Origin: an uncultured Roseobacter sp. | GTDB taxonomy: Bacteria; Pseudomonadota; Alphaproteobacteria; Rhodobacterales; Rhodobacteraceae | Length of the DNA stretch: 64,000 nt | NCBI RefSeq assembly: GCF_947493125.1 | Contig: NZ_CANLQB010000003.1 | Span: 372,001-436,000, forward strand | Reading direction: 5' to 3' | Part shown: positions 34,557 through 43,373 of the stretch, piece by piece | How the letters are laid out: every line of letters starts with the position of its first letter | How positions within the stretch are numbered: position 1 is the stretch's first letter | Notes under the pieces: generated by a model | What the model saw: only the letters and a program-made list of their open reading frames with translations | Told to the model about the DNA's origin: nothing | Database searches by the model: none | Program-made: the position numbers and the translations under genes

Positions 34557-35996
34557 ATGAAGAGCTTTCCCATGTTCATCCGCACAACCGGGCGCCGCGT
34601 GGTGATCCTGGGAGGTGGCGAACAGGCGGCGCAGAAGACGCGCCTGATCTTGAAGAGCGACGCCAATATCGAAATCGCCGCGCCCGAGCTCGATCCGGAA
34701 CTTCAGGGTGTGGTCGCCCAGGGTCGTGCAACATGGCACAGCGGTCGGGTGACGGCCGCCTTCTTCCGGGATGCCGCCATGGGCTTCATCGCCACAGGAT
34801 GCCCCGGGCTGGATGCCAGCCTGCACGGGCTCGCGCGTGTTGCGGGCTGTCCGGTCAACGTCGTCGATCAGCCGGCACTGTGCGATCTGACCACACCGTC
34901 GATTGTCGACCGGGACCCAGTTGTCGTGGCCATCGGTTCGGACGGCACGGCACCGGTCCTTGCGCGCCAGATCAAGACGAAGGTTGAAGAACTCTTGCCG
35001 CCGACGCTTGGAGGTCTCGCCGCTGTGGCCGGTCGGTTGCGGGCTGCGGTGGCGCAGCGGGTGCCGCGGCCTGTGCGCCGCGCATTCTGGCGCTGGGTCT
35101 TTGCCGAGACGCCGCGGGAGCTCTGGGCGCGCGGCGCCGAGCGGGACGCCGTTGACACGATCAAACGGGCCATCGCATCGGGTGGCGCGCCGGGCGTGGC
35201 GTCCCATGGCTCCATCGCACTTGTCGGGGCGGGACCCGGGGCGCGGGATCTTCTGACCTTGCGGGCGGTCGCGCGCCTGCAGGAAGCGGATGTGATCTTC
35301 TATGACCGGCTGGTGGACCCGGAGGTGCTCGAGCTGGCGCGCAGGGATGCGGACCGGGTGTATGTCGGCAAGGTGGTGGGCACGAGCGCCTGGCCACAGG
35401 AGCGCATCAATGCGCTGATCGTGTCCGAAGCGCTCAAGGGCAGGAGGGTGGTGCGTCTCAAGTCAGGGGATCCGGGCATCTTCGGGCGCGCCGGTGAAGA
35501 GATCGCCGCCGCCCGCGCGCGCAACATTCCAGTCGAAATCGTGCCCGGCGTGACGGCGGCCTGTGCCGCTGCCGCCAGCGCTGGCACCAGCCTGACGGAG
35601 CGTGGCGTGACGAACAGCCTCGTTCTGGCCACAGGGACGGGCGCGCATGGCGGCGTACTGCCTGACTGCGTGCGCCTGAGCGGTCCCGGCACCAGCACGG
35701 CCTTCTATATGGCCGCCCGTCAATCAGGTGCGATCCGGGAGGCCCTGCTGGGGCGCGGGCTGCCCGATGACACGCCATTTACGCTCGCCGTTGACGTCAC
35801 AAAACCGACGGAGCGGATCCTCCGCGGCCGGGTCGCTGATCTTGAGGAGGTCGTGGCCGAGCATCAGGTCACCGGCTGTGCGGTGATCTTGATCACCTGG
35901 CCGCTGACGTTGACCGCGCCGAGGGTGCCCGCCTCATTTCCGTCCCGCGCGGCCTCCGCCTTGGACGACGATTTGCGGCTTTCGGCTACCGCCTAG
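34557..35996 (+). CDS. cysG: Siroheme synthase (CysG-type fusion)
   Basis: The 479-residue fusion has an N-terminal precorrin-2 dehydrogenase/ferrochelatase part (RRVVILGGGEQAAQKTRLIL, residues 1-205). A C-terminal uroporphyrinogen-III methyltransferase begins at IALVGAGPGARDLLTLRAV and contains ADVIFYDRLVD, RLKSGDPGIFGRAGEE and VPGVTAACAAAASAG. It makes the siroheme required by NirB, and its place as the last gene of the nas operon fits that. It starts 70 bases after nasA with AAAGAAAGGA upstream. The first 60 residues are less typical of CysG (the usual P-x-F start is shifted to MKSFPMFIRTTG) but retain the dinucleotide-binding loop. Confidence 0.9.
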   Translation: MKSFPMFIRTTGRRVVILGGGEQAAQKTRLILKSDANIEIAAPELDPELQGVVAQGRATWHSGRVTAAFFRDAAMGFIATGCPGLDASLHGLARVAGCPVNVVDQPALCDLTTPSIVDRDPVVVAIGSDGTAPVLARQIKTKVEELLPPTLGGLAAVAGRLRAAVAQRVPRPVRRAFWRWVFAETPRELWARGAERDAVDTIKRAIASGGAPGVASHGSIALVGAGPGARDLLTLRAVARLQEADVIFYDRLVDPEVLELARRDADRVYVGKVVGTSAWPQERINALIVSEALKGRRVVRLKSGDPGIFGRAGEEIAAARARNIPVEIVPGVTAACAAAASAGTSLTERGVTNSLVLATGTGAHGGVLPDCVRLSGPGTSTAFYMAARQSGAIREALLGRGLPDDTPFTLAVDVTKPTERILRGRVADLEEVVAEHQVTGCAVILITWPLTLTAPRVPASFPSRAASALDDDLRLSATA

Positions 35997-36026
35997 GCCA
36001 CAGTCGCAGGCCGACGCATATCCCGC

Positions 36027-36911
36027 TCAAAGTTTGTTCAGCGGTATTTTCAGCGCCATGTTGCCGTCGCGATCGCGCGGTACTTCGCCGGCGCGAATAT
36101 TCACCTGCAAGGAGGGAATGATCAGATTGGGCATCGACAGTTGTGCATCCCGCTCCGTTCGCATTTTCACGAAGTCATCGCGGCCCTTTCCACCGCCCAC
36201 GTGAATGTTGGCGGCCTTCTGCTGTCCGATCGTGGTTTCCCAGGCGATGGCACGGCCACCGGGGCCATAGTCGTGACAGACAAAAAGGCGCATCTCTTCG
36301 GGCAGACTGAGAATGCGCTGAATGGAATCGTAAAGCTCGCCTGCGTCACCACCGGGGAAATCCGCCCGCGCCGACCCGCCGTCCGGCATGAAAAGCGTGT
36401 CTCCCGCAAAGGCTGCATCGCCGAAGATATGCACCATGCAGGCGGGCGTATGGCCGGGGGTGTGCAGCGCAAAACACTCCAGCGCGCCAACGTGATAGCT
36501 ATCGCCGTCCTTGAACAGCGCGTCGAATTGCGAGCCATCGCGCTGGAATTCCGTCCCCTCATTGAAGATCTTGCCGAAGGTGTCCTGTACGGTCTGGATG
36601 TGCTCACCGATCCCGATCTTCCCACCCAGCTTCTGCTGGATGTAGGGTGCGCCAGAGAGATGATCGGCGTGCACATGGGTCTCGATGATCCAGTCCAGCG
36701 TCAGCCCCTGCGCTTCGATGTAGGCGATAACCTCGTCCGCGCTGTCGTAACTCAATCGCCCCGCGGCATAGTCGAAATTCATGACCGCGTCGATCACGGC
36801 GCAGGAGGTGCTGTCAGGATCGGTGACCACATAGCTGATGGTGTTGGATTGCGGATCGAAGAAGGACTGTACCTTGGGGTGCTTGTCCATATGAACCTTG
36901 GGCAAAGTCAT
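36027..36911 (-). CDS. MBL-fold persulfide dioxygenase-like hydrolase (ETHE1/Blh type)
   Basis: This 294-residue metallo-beta-lactamase-fold protein has metal motif HVHADH at His79, His81, Asp83 and His84, then HTPGHTPACMV, FAGDTLFMPDGGSARADFPGGDA and LFVCHDYGPGG. The SARADFPGG and HDYGPGGR segments are typical of the persulfide dioxygenase/Blh family, which oxidises glutathione persulfide to sulfite. ATG 36911 (MTLPKVHMDKHPKVQSFF) with GGGAGA upstream was chosen over 36926. The next gene upstream encodes a rhodanese in the same direction, so the pair forms a sulfide/persulfide detoxification module. No BigR-like repressor gene is nearby. Confidence 0.87.
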   Translation of the reverse strand: MTLPKVHMDKHPKVQSFFDPQSNTISYVVTDPDSTSCAVIDAVMNFDYAAGRLSYDSADEVIAYIEAQGLTLDWIIETHVHADHLSGAPYIQQKLGGKIGIGEHIQTVQDTFGKIFNEGTEFQRDGSQFDALFKDGDSYHVGALECFALHTPGHTPACMVHIFGDAAFAGDTLFMPDGGSARADFPGGDAGELYDSIQRILSLPEEMRLFVCHDYGPGGRAIAWETTIGQQKAANIHVGGGKGRDDFVKMRTERDAQLSMPNLIIPSLQVNIRAGEVPRDRDGNMALKIPLNKL

Positions 36912-37057
36912 TTCAGCGTCTCCCATTGATCATGATCCTAACATGCCCGCTCGGTCTCGCAAGCACCGCGCCCGGCTGGACCTCTCCCAAATCCGGCTGG
37001 ATGCCAGGTCGATCTCGAGTGACCGCGACCCGGTCGAAGGCCCGCCGCGTGGCGGTC

Positions 37058-37471
37058 TCAATCCGATTTCTCCACCTGTTCGACGGGGCCGCCTTGGTCC
37101 GCCCAGGTGGAAAACCCTTCTTTCAGATGCGCCGCTTCAAACCCCATGTCCTGCAGCGTCGCGACTGTCAGGGCCGAGCGCCAGCCGGAGGCGCAGTGAA
37201 AGACGTATGTCTTGCCGCTCTGTCCGAAGACCTCTTTGTAATAGGGGCTGTCGGGATCGACCCAGAATTCGACCATGCCGCGCGGCGCATGTACGGCACC
37301 GGGGATCACCCCCGTCCGCTGCCGTTCGCGAATGTCGCGGATATCGACGATCACCACATCCGGGTCGTCCACCCTAGCGATCAGATCCGCGGTTTCAATC
37401 TCCTCGATCCGGTCCCTGGCGGCCCGGACCATCTCGGCTGAGGTACGCTTGAGTTTGTTCATGTCTGTCAA
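37058..37471 (-). CDS. Rhodanese-domain sulfurtransferase
   Basis: This 137-residue single-domain rhodanese has active-site Cys93 in HCASGWRSA. The preceding IVDIRDIRERQRTGVIPGAVHAPRGMVEF is the usual CH2A-type stretch. The domain is cytoplasmic, since no signal is seen. Translation probably begins at TTG 37471, because AGGAAAG lies seven to ten bases before it. ATG 37462 would sit too far from that site but cannot be excluded. It is 146 bases upstream of the persulfide dioxygenase-like gene, and both act on persulfide sulfur in known systems. Confidence 0.88.
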   Translation of the reverse strand: MTDMNKLKRTSAEMVRAARDRIEEIETADLIARVDDPDVVIVDIRDIRERQRTGVIPGAVHAPRGMVEFWVDPDSPYYKEVFGQSGKTYVFHCASGWRSALTVATLQDMGFEAAHLKEGFSTWADQGGPVEQVEKSD

Positions 37472-38028
37472 GCCGCTTTCCTGTGACCCTTACAGTGTGA
37501 ATATCGCGATCCGTGATGCGCGGTTCAACCGTCTGTCGATACCTTTGGCAAGACCATGACCCCACACGTCACCAGCGGCGTGGGCGCCAAGCGCCTGACA
37601 GAGGGGGTGGTTGGTCGCGGGGCCGGTCCTGTTTCGGTCATCTCCGGGCATAGGGGCAGGCCGCATTGCAACAATGAACCCCATGATCGGGTTGGGTCTG
37701 ACCCGCTTGAGACCCCGATTGCCCTCGGCCCTAACGTCAGGTCTCAGGTGGGCTCACGTCAACCGACACAGCCTTCAACGGACAGACGGTGAGTGGGGAG
37801 TTCTTCCTCTGTGATCGGCGGTGGCTATGGGCCTGAAACCGCGCCGTCTTGCGCGGGCAAGAAAACACGCAGGCGGAGGAGCCGGTCGTCGAACAGACGG
37901 GCGCGCGGCAACAAGATGAAACATTGGACCGGTCCGGATGACGCGCGGATCGCCGCGTCTCGGAACGTCCGGCGCCTTCGAGAGCCTCGAACCACATCCG
38001 CGCGTCGATGTCGAAGCTGCACCGTCTG
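37472..38028. other. 557-base region without a supported gene
   Basis: The sequence between the rhodanese and the second LacI-type regulator has only short open frames on both strands, none with a ribosome site, family motif or consistent codon use. A 64-codon minus-strand frame (37490-37684), 18 bases upstream of the rhodanese and in the same direction, is the longest plausible one and looks unconvincing. The promoter of the rhodanese/dioxygenase pair must lie near 37480-37600. Eroded coding remnants are possible but I cannot name them. Confidence 0.5.
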
Positions 38029-39051
38029 CTACGGCTCGCGTGCCCTCCCATCGAGAGACCTCACCGTCGATCTGGCGACCATGCGGGTCTCGAGCTCCAG
38101 CGGCCGCGCGCGCTCTCCTGTCTCGATCCATCGGGCGAGCCTCTCGGCGGCACAGGTGCCCATTCGCGTCACCGGAAGATGCACGCTGCTCAACGGGGGC
38201 CAGATGCTTTGCGAACTCGGCAAATCGTCCACCCCCACCACCGACATGTCCTCCGGCACCCGAACGTCCAGCCGTCGCAACCCGTTCATGGCGCCCTGAG
38301 CGATCACATCCGAGAGGCACAGGATCGCCGTCACCCGCGGATCACTCTGCAACACGTCCTCAACACTTTCGGAGGCAGCGAGGCCCATCGGCACGTCGTG
38401 GAATTGAAGAGCTTGCGCGGGTTGCCGTTTCAATGCACGCACCCGGGCGCGGGTCCTGTCGTTGTCACGCATCGGACCGGAAAGGACCGCGATAGTCTCA
38501 TGACCCATCTCAACAAGATGATCGAGAGCGCGGAGCGCCGCTGCGCCATTGTCGTACCCCACCGTGACCAGCGGGCTCGACGGGTCGAAATACGAGGTGG
38601 CGATCACCGGTGTCTTGTACCGTGCGATCAGATCCCCGAACGCGTCGCTGTGCGACAGGCCAGAGACGACAAACCCCTCGACACCCAGATTGAGCAAATC
38701 CTGCGCGCGCCGGGCCTCTCGGTCCGGGTCATCATGCGTGGTCGCGACCACCAGCGAAAACCCGTGATCCGCAAGCTCACGTTCCAATGCGTCGAGAAAC
38801 CGGGAGAAGATCGCGTGATCGAGCGTCGGAACCAGGGCGCCGACCATGTAACTGCGCCCGGAATTGATGACACGGGCCGCTGCACTTGGGACAAAGTTCA
38901 GCGCGTCGATTGCACTGCGGACCCGCGCTTGCGTTGTATCTGCCACCGAGGACGCGCCGCTGACCACGCGCGACACGGTTGCCACAGACACCCCGGCATA
39001 CCGCGCGACATCGCGCATGTTGTGACGTTTCTTCGCTGTCTTCTCGGTCAA
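38029..39051 (-). CDS. LacI-family transcriptional regulator
   Basis: The 340-residue LacI/GalR protein has helix-turn-helix MRDVARYAGVSVATVSRVVSG and hinge PSAAARVINSGRS. An effector domain follows with LVPTLDHAIFSRFLDALEREL and SVVGVDDLPSSQSIWPPLSSV. The start decision is clear. A TTG at 39051 (then TEKTAKKRHN) has AGAGGAG six bases upstream, whereas the upstream ATG at 39105 lies close to the promoter of the divergent gene and has no good site. It is divergent from the DUF1989-GcvT fusion gene, and a 14-base palindrome (39119-39132) lies between them, so it probably represses that gene and perhaps itself. Confidence 0.87.
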   Translation of the reverse strand: MTEKTAKKRHNMRDVARYAGVSVATVSRVVSGASSVADTTQARVRSAIDALNFVPSAAARVINSGRSYMVGALVPTLDHAIFSRFLDALERELADHGFSLVVATTHDDPDREARRAQDLLNLGVEGFVVSGLSHSDAFGDLIARYKTPVIATSYFDPSSPLVTVGYDNGAAALRALDHLVEMGHETIAVLSGPMRDNDRTRARVRALKRQPAQALQFHDVPMGLAASESVEDVLQSDPRVTAILCLSDVIAQGAMNGLRRLDVRVPEDMSVVGVDDLPSSQSIWPPLSSVHLPVTRMGTCAAERLARWIETGERARPLELETRMVARSTVRSLDGRAREP

Positions 39052-39089
39052 TTCTTGCTCCTCTAGAGGCCGAAATGGTGGCAAGGCCG

Positions 39090-39132
39090 TTGACATATAT
39101 CCCACACTTCGATCATCGTGTAACTAGTTACA
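39090..39132 (+). promoter_or_regulatory. Candidate promoter and palindromic operator before the DUF1989-GcvT gene
   Basis: A consensus -35 box TTGACA (39090-39095) is followed after about 16 bases by GATCAT (39112 region), a weak -10. Immediately downstream is the perfect palindrome TGTAACTAGTTACA (39119-39132), ending 21 bases before the ATG at 39154. The palindrome is the kind LacI-family proteins bind, and a LacI-type gene is divergent here. A repressor at this place would block initiation or early elongation. Confidence 0.65.
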
Positions 39133-39153
39133 TCTGGCCCGGCGCGACCTGTC

Positions 39154-41472
39154 ATGCAAAGTCTCCAGCCCCTGCGCAGCTTTTCCAACGTTGGATATGT
39201 TTCGGAGAGCCGCAACTTCGCGGGTTTTGCGTCCAATAATTCAGTTTCCCATCGGATCGAACCGCGCGGCAGCCTGCGCCTGAAGGTCGGCGAAGGCGAT
39301 CTCATCCGTATCGTGCTGGCGGGACACGACAGGCATCTGGGCCTTCTGGCCTTCGGACCGGACGGGTCTCGACAGGAGGCCGCCTTCGGTATCACAACAA
39401 TAGATTCGGTTTCGAGCGATGACTTTGCCTCCGCACCTCTTCTCGGCTGGCTGCATGCGCAGCGCTGCGATGCTCCAAGCGGTTTGTCCGCCGGTCGGGT
39501 CGCATTCCAGGACGACGGGGTTGTCTTGCGGGCGCCCTCGGCCCTGACCGTGTGGTTGGTCAATCCGACATCGCAAGTGCAGCTTGTCGACGGAGGACGC
39601 GGAGCTACAGCCTTGGTGGAGCATACCGCGCACTCCACCCCCGCGCGCCTACCGGAGCCATTCGGCGATGTCAGAGAGGAATTCACCATCCCGCGCGGCA
39701 CGGCGCGGGCCTATGAGATTCAACGCGGCGAAATCTTGCAGGTGATCGACGTCGAGGGTCAGCAATGCTCCGACTTTCAGGCGTTCGGTCTGGCCGCGCT
39801 GGGCCGCGCTCAGGAACGCCTGATTGATGCAACGGCCACGCGCAGCATGGTCCGCCGATCCTTCCCCGGTCCGGGGCTCTTCGACAAGTTCTTCGACGCG
39901 GCGATGACGCCGATGCTGCGGGTTGTGCGTGACACCTGCGGGCGACACGACACCTTTGGCATGGCCTGTACGGCGCGGGGCTATGAGGAGCGCGGATTTC
40001 CCGGGCACGTCAATTGTTCGGACAACATCTCGGAGGCGCTGGCGGACTTCGGCGTCGCACCGCGCACGGCCTGGCCCGCAATCAACTTCTTCTGGAACAC
40101 CTGGATTGATCCGCAGCACCACATCCAGACCGATGAAAGCCACTCCCGACCCGGGGACTACGTGGCCATGCAGGCGCTGGACGATCTGACCTGCGTCAGC
40201 ACCGCCTGTCCCGACGACATCGACCCCATAAACGGCTGGAACCCGACGGATGTGCATATCCGCATCTATCGGTCCGATACCAAGCTCACACGATCGGTTG
40301 CCTATCGCCACAAAGAGGACGCGCCCATGCAGATCAGTCAGGAATCTGCCTTTCACGAGAGACTGGCGCCTCTGACCGACCAATTCGCTCCCGCGCGCGA
40401 TCTCTGGTTGCCCGTCTCCTTTCCGTCCCACGGCACCCTGGGAGAGTACTGGGCCTGCCGTGAAGCCGCCACGCTGCAGGACATGAGCGGGTTGCGGAAA
40501 TACGACGTGGTTGGGCCGGACGCAGAGCGGCTTTTGCAGCGCGCGTTGACCCGCGATATCGGACGTCTGGCGGTGTGGCGCGGCAGCTACGCCCTAATGT
40601 GCGACGACACAGGCCAGGTGATTGATGACGGCACACTCTTCCGCATGGCTCCGCATCTGTTCCGGTGGTGCTGCGGCTCGGAGGAGAGCGGGCGCACCCT
40701 TAAGGCGCTGGCGGATCGCGACGATCTGCAGGTCCGGATCCACGACCTGGGCGGCGCCTTGCCGAACCTCGCGCTTCAGGGGCCGAAATCCAGGGATATC
40801 CTGCGCAAGATTGTCTTTACGCAACCTCATGTGCCGACGCTGGACCAGCTCAAATGGTTTGGCGCGACGGTCGCGCGCATCGGAGATCGTGACGGCGTGC
40901 CGTTCTTCCTGACCCGCAGCGGATACACCGGCGAGCTGGGCTACGAGCTCTTCTGTTCAAAGGAGGATGCCGTGCGTCTTTGGGATGCCGTGATGGACGC
41001 GGGAGCGTCTCTTGGTCTCAAGCCGATGGGGTCAGCCGCGCTGGAAATCATCCGGATCGAGGCCGGGCTGGCTGCGGCCGGCGCCGAGTTTGCCGCTAGC
41101 GTGGATGCCTATGAAGCCGGTCTCGGTTTCGCGGTGGACCGGAAGGCGGCCGACTTCGTGGGCAAAACGGCTCTGGAGCGCAATGCCACAGCCCCCCGGC
41201 GCCGGCTGAAAGGACTGCTGTTTGACTGTCAGGATGTGCCCCCGCAAGGCGCTCCCGTCTATTGCGGCGAACGGCAAGTGGGCACGATCACCTCTGCCAC
41301 GCAATCGCCGCTTCTGGAGCGGTCAATTGCCATGGCACGACTGAGTGTCGAGCACGCCGAGACGGGGAAGACGCTGGAGGTCGGACAACTCGATGGGCGC
41401 ATGAAGCGTCTGACAGCTGAAGTCACCGATGTACCCTTCGTCGACCCGAAACGGGAGAAGGCGCGCGCCTGA
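39154..41472 (+). CDS. DUF1989 (urea carboxylase-associated) domain fused to a GcvT-type aminomethyltransferase
   Basis: The 772-residue fusion begins with about 390 residues of DUF1989 type. GTARAYEIQRGEILQVIDVEGQQCSDFQAF and SRPGDYVAMQALDDLTCVSTACPDDIDPINGWNP carry the conserved Cys/Asp/His set of that family. A C-terminal GcvT-like folate-dependent domain follows, with WACREAATLQDMSGLRKYDVVGPDAERLLQ, LTRSGYTGELGYELF and GSAALEIIRIEAGL, ending in a GCV_T C-terminal barrel. In other bacteria such domains handle N-methyl or amino groups and occur beside urea or glycine-betaine related genes. Here the gene is alone under a LacI regulator. The substrate is unknown, perhaps an N- or S-methylated compound transferred to tetrahydrofolate. 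Confidence 0.82.
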   Translation: MQSLQPLRSFSNVGYVSESRNFAGFASNNSVSHRIEPRGSLRLKVGEGDLIRIVLAGHDRHLGLLAFGPDGSRQEAAFGITTIDSVSSDDFASAPLLGWLHAQRCDAPSGLSAGRVAFQDDGVVLRAPSALTVWLVNPTSQVQLVDGGRGATALVEHTAHSTPARLPEPFGDVREEFTIPRGTARAYEIQRGEILQVIDVEGQQCSDFQAFGLAALGRAQERLIDATATRSMVRRSFPGPGLFDKFFDAAMTPMLRVVRDTCGRHDTFGMACTARGYEERGFPGHVNCSDNISEALADFGVAPRTAWPAINFFWNTWIDPQHHIQTDESHSRPGDYVAMQALDDLTCVSTACPDDIDPINGWNPTDVHIRIYRSDTKLTRSVAYRHKEDAPMQISQESAFHERLAPLTDQFAPARDLWLPVSFPSHGTLGEYWACREAATLQDMSGLRKYDVVGPDAERLLQRALTRDIGRLAVWRGSYALMCDDTGQVIDDGTLFRMAPHLFRWCCGSEESGRTLKALADRDDLQVRIHDLGGALPNLALQGPKSRDILRKIVFTQPHVPTLDQLKWFGATVARIGDRDGVPFFLTRSGYTGELGYELFCSKEDAVRLWDAVMDAGASLGLKPMGSAALEIIRIEAGLAAAGAEFAASVDAYEAGLGFAVDRKAADFVGKTALERNATAPRRRLKGLLFDCQDVPPQGAPVYCGERQVGTITSATQSPLLERSIAMARLSVEHAETGKTLEVGQLDGRMKRLTAEVTDVPFVDPKREKARA

Positions 41473-41709
41473 GATACCCTGCCGTTCGGTCGGACGTTCG
41501 GGCTCGATCACGTTTGTTGGGCGTTGTCCTCGGCGGCGGAGCCGCGATCTGTCGGCTGGAAGCCGCCGGAGTCTCAAAAAACTTAGCATCTGGCGCTCTG
41601 TTCCGAGGTCATTTTGCAACACTTCGATTCCAGTGCGCTGCGCATATTCCCACCACCGCGCAAGATTGTTACCGATGGATCAAAGACAACAGGGCGGAAC
41701 TTGGCGTTT

Positions 41710-42777
41710 ATGAAGACGGGCTGTCACGGCACGTTTGTTATCAAATGGTCTCAAACGGAAATCGACGGCCTGGACGCGCCGTCGCTTCTGTCGCTCACCG
41801 TTGGGGCCGCGTGGTCCTGGCGCGGCGACGCGGTTCAAATCGACGGGCCTGCCGGTCTTCTGCGCATTGATCGGGACGGCTGCACCGACGCCTTGCGCCG
41901 TCGCGCCACCGCGCGTGTGTACCGGCTCGTTCATAATGCGCTCGAGGGGGGATCTTTGCATATGGCTCACCCCATCGCCAGCGCCGCGAGCCTGCCCTCA
42001 CAAAGCTTTGCAGTCACGGACGGTGCGCGCAGCTATGCGGCCACGATGATCGGCGGCGCCGATGAGGCCGGACCTTTGCTCATGTTCGTCGACGAGCTGC
42101 CACCGCGTGGCACCGATCTCTGGGTGGAGCGACAGACGCTGCACGACCCTATGATCCGCGAGCCACAGGACGACAGCTCCGCCGTCATCTGTTTCACCCT
42201 GGGCACACGTATTGCCACGCCCTCCGGGCCGCGCCTCATCGAGCATCTCAAGATGGGAGATCTGGTGCTGACCAAAGACGATGGGCCGCAACCGGTGCAG
42301 TGGATCGGACGCCGTCATATGAACGGCACCCGGCTGCTGACCATGGCGGGGTGTCGACCTGTGCGCATTCGCGCGGGCGCTCTCGGCGTGGACCGACCGG
42401 ACCAAGAGTTGCTCGTCTCGCCGCAGCATCGGATGCTGATCACCGGCAGTGCGGCTCGCGCGCTCTTCAACACGCCCGAAGTGCTGGTCACCGCGAAGGA
42501 TCTCGTCGACGGCCGCAAGATCGTGGTAGACCGCTCGGTCAAGGAAGTTGTCTATATCCACTTGCTGTTGCCACGGCACAGCGTCATCTGGGCCAACGGT
42601 GTGCTCACCGAGAGCTTCCACCCGGCGAGCGCTGCGCTGTCAATGCTTGACCCAAGCGACCGGGACAGGCTCCTGCAGCAACACCCGCGGCTTGCGCGCG
42701 ATCCGCGGGCCTATGGCAGTTACGCCCGGCGCAGCCTTACGCGCCCCGAGGCAGTGCAGCTGCGGTACGCCGCCTAG
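41710..42777 (+). CDS. Hint-domain (intein/Hedgehog-like) protein
   Basis: The 355-residue protein's C-terminal half is a Hint domain: nucleophile Cys161 in CFTLGTRIATPSGPRLIEHLKMGDLVLTKD, then PQPVQWIGRR and the block-B-like LLVSPQHRML. It ends VIWANGVLTESFHP, without the usual intein C-terminal His-Asn. The N-terminal 160 residues have no recognised domain and no signal peptide. Many Rhodobacterales proteins share this 'Hint_2' form, often in secreted or RTX proteins, and autoproteolysis at Cys161 is the family expectation. The ATG at 41710 has only a weak GGGCGG upstream. An in-frame ATG at 41614 is possible. Its stop overlaps the convergent tlpA-like stop (CTAG). Confidence 0.78.
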   Translation: MKTGCHGTFVIKWSQTEIDGLDAPSLLSLTVGAAWSWRGDAVQIDGPAGLLRIDRDGCTDALRRRATARVYRLVHNALEGGSLHMAHPIASAASLPSQSFAVTDGARSYAATMIGGADEAGPLLMFVDELPPRGTDLWVERQTLHDPMIREPQDDSSAVICFTLGTRIATPSGPRLIEHLKMGDLVLTKDDGPQPVQWIGRRHMNGTRLLTMAGCRPVRIRAGALGVDRPDQELLVSPQHRMLITGSAARALFNTPEVLVTAKDLVDGRKIVVDRSVKEVVYIHLLLPRHSVIWANGVLTESFHPASAALSMLDPSDRDRLLQQHPRLARDPRAYGSYARRSLTRPEAVQLRYAA

Positions 42778-43349
42778 CTGTCTGCACCGATCACGGCGGC
42801 AATCACTGCCTTGGCGCTGTCGCTCGACCAGTTTGCATCGCCCCTCAGGCGCGCCACTTCGCGGCCCTCGGGGTCGATCAGAACCGTGATCGGCAGTCCG
42901 AATATCGCCATTTGACTGGCCAGTGCCTGTTTTGGGTCCTGATGGCGCGGCAGGTTGTCGACGCCGATTTCGGCAAAGAACTTCTTGATGCCTTCGGGCG
43001 AATTCCGCCCGGTTGCGATGGTCACGACTTCAAAGTCATCGCCGCCATATTCCGCCTGCAGCTCTGACAGTTGCGGCATTTCCTTGCGGCAGGGCGCGCA
43101 CCAGGTGGCCCAGAAATTCAGCAGGATGTATTTGCCGCGATAGGCTTCGAGTGTTTGCTGCCCCGCTCCATCCGCAAGGTCATAGGCGGCGTTTGACGTG
43201 GCTTCGGGCACTTCATGGAAGACCAGCTTCTTCATGTCGCCATCGCGCAACAGTGCGGCAGCGGCCAGGTCGGCCTGAGCAGCGGCAGGAGCCATGATTG
43301 CGCCTGCGCCGAGGGCCGTATAAACGAGCGCAGCAAGAATTCTTTTCAT
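42774..43349 (-). CDS. TlpA-like thioredoxin-fold disulfide reductase
   Basis: This 191-residue periplasmic protein has an N-terminal signal or anchor ([26 protein letters not shown]). The thioredoxin fold has active site WCAPC (Cys84, Cys87) in [20 protein letters not shown] and the cis-proline segment [16 protein letters not shown]. In Rhodobacterales this gene is commonly divergent from argH, as here, and a role in cytochrome c maturation or periplasmic disulfide reduction is likely. GGAGGGAA lies just before ATG 43349. The two divergent start codons are only 24 bases apart, so each promoter must lie inside the other gene. Confidence 0.88.
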   Translation of the reverse strand: MKRILAALVYTALGAGAIMAPAAAQADLAAAALLRDGDMKKLVFHEVPEATSNAAYDLADGAGQQTLEAYRGKYILLNFWATWCAPCRKEMPQLSELQAEYGGDDFEVVTIATGRNSPEGIKKFFAEIGVDNLPRHQDPKQALASQMAIFGLPITVLIDPEGREVARLRGDANWSSDSAKAVIAAVIGADS

Positions 43350-43373
43350 ATTCCCTCCGAAGGGTTCAAACCA

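Noticed and set aside
37472-38028. Possible transposase or insertion-sequence remnant
   Set aside because: No terminal inverted repeats, DDE-type motif or target duplication could be found; the region is left as unassigned.
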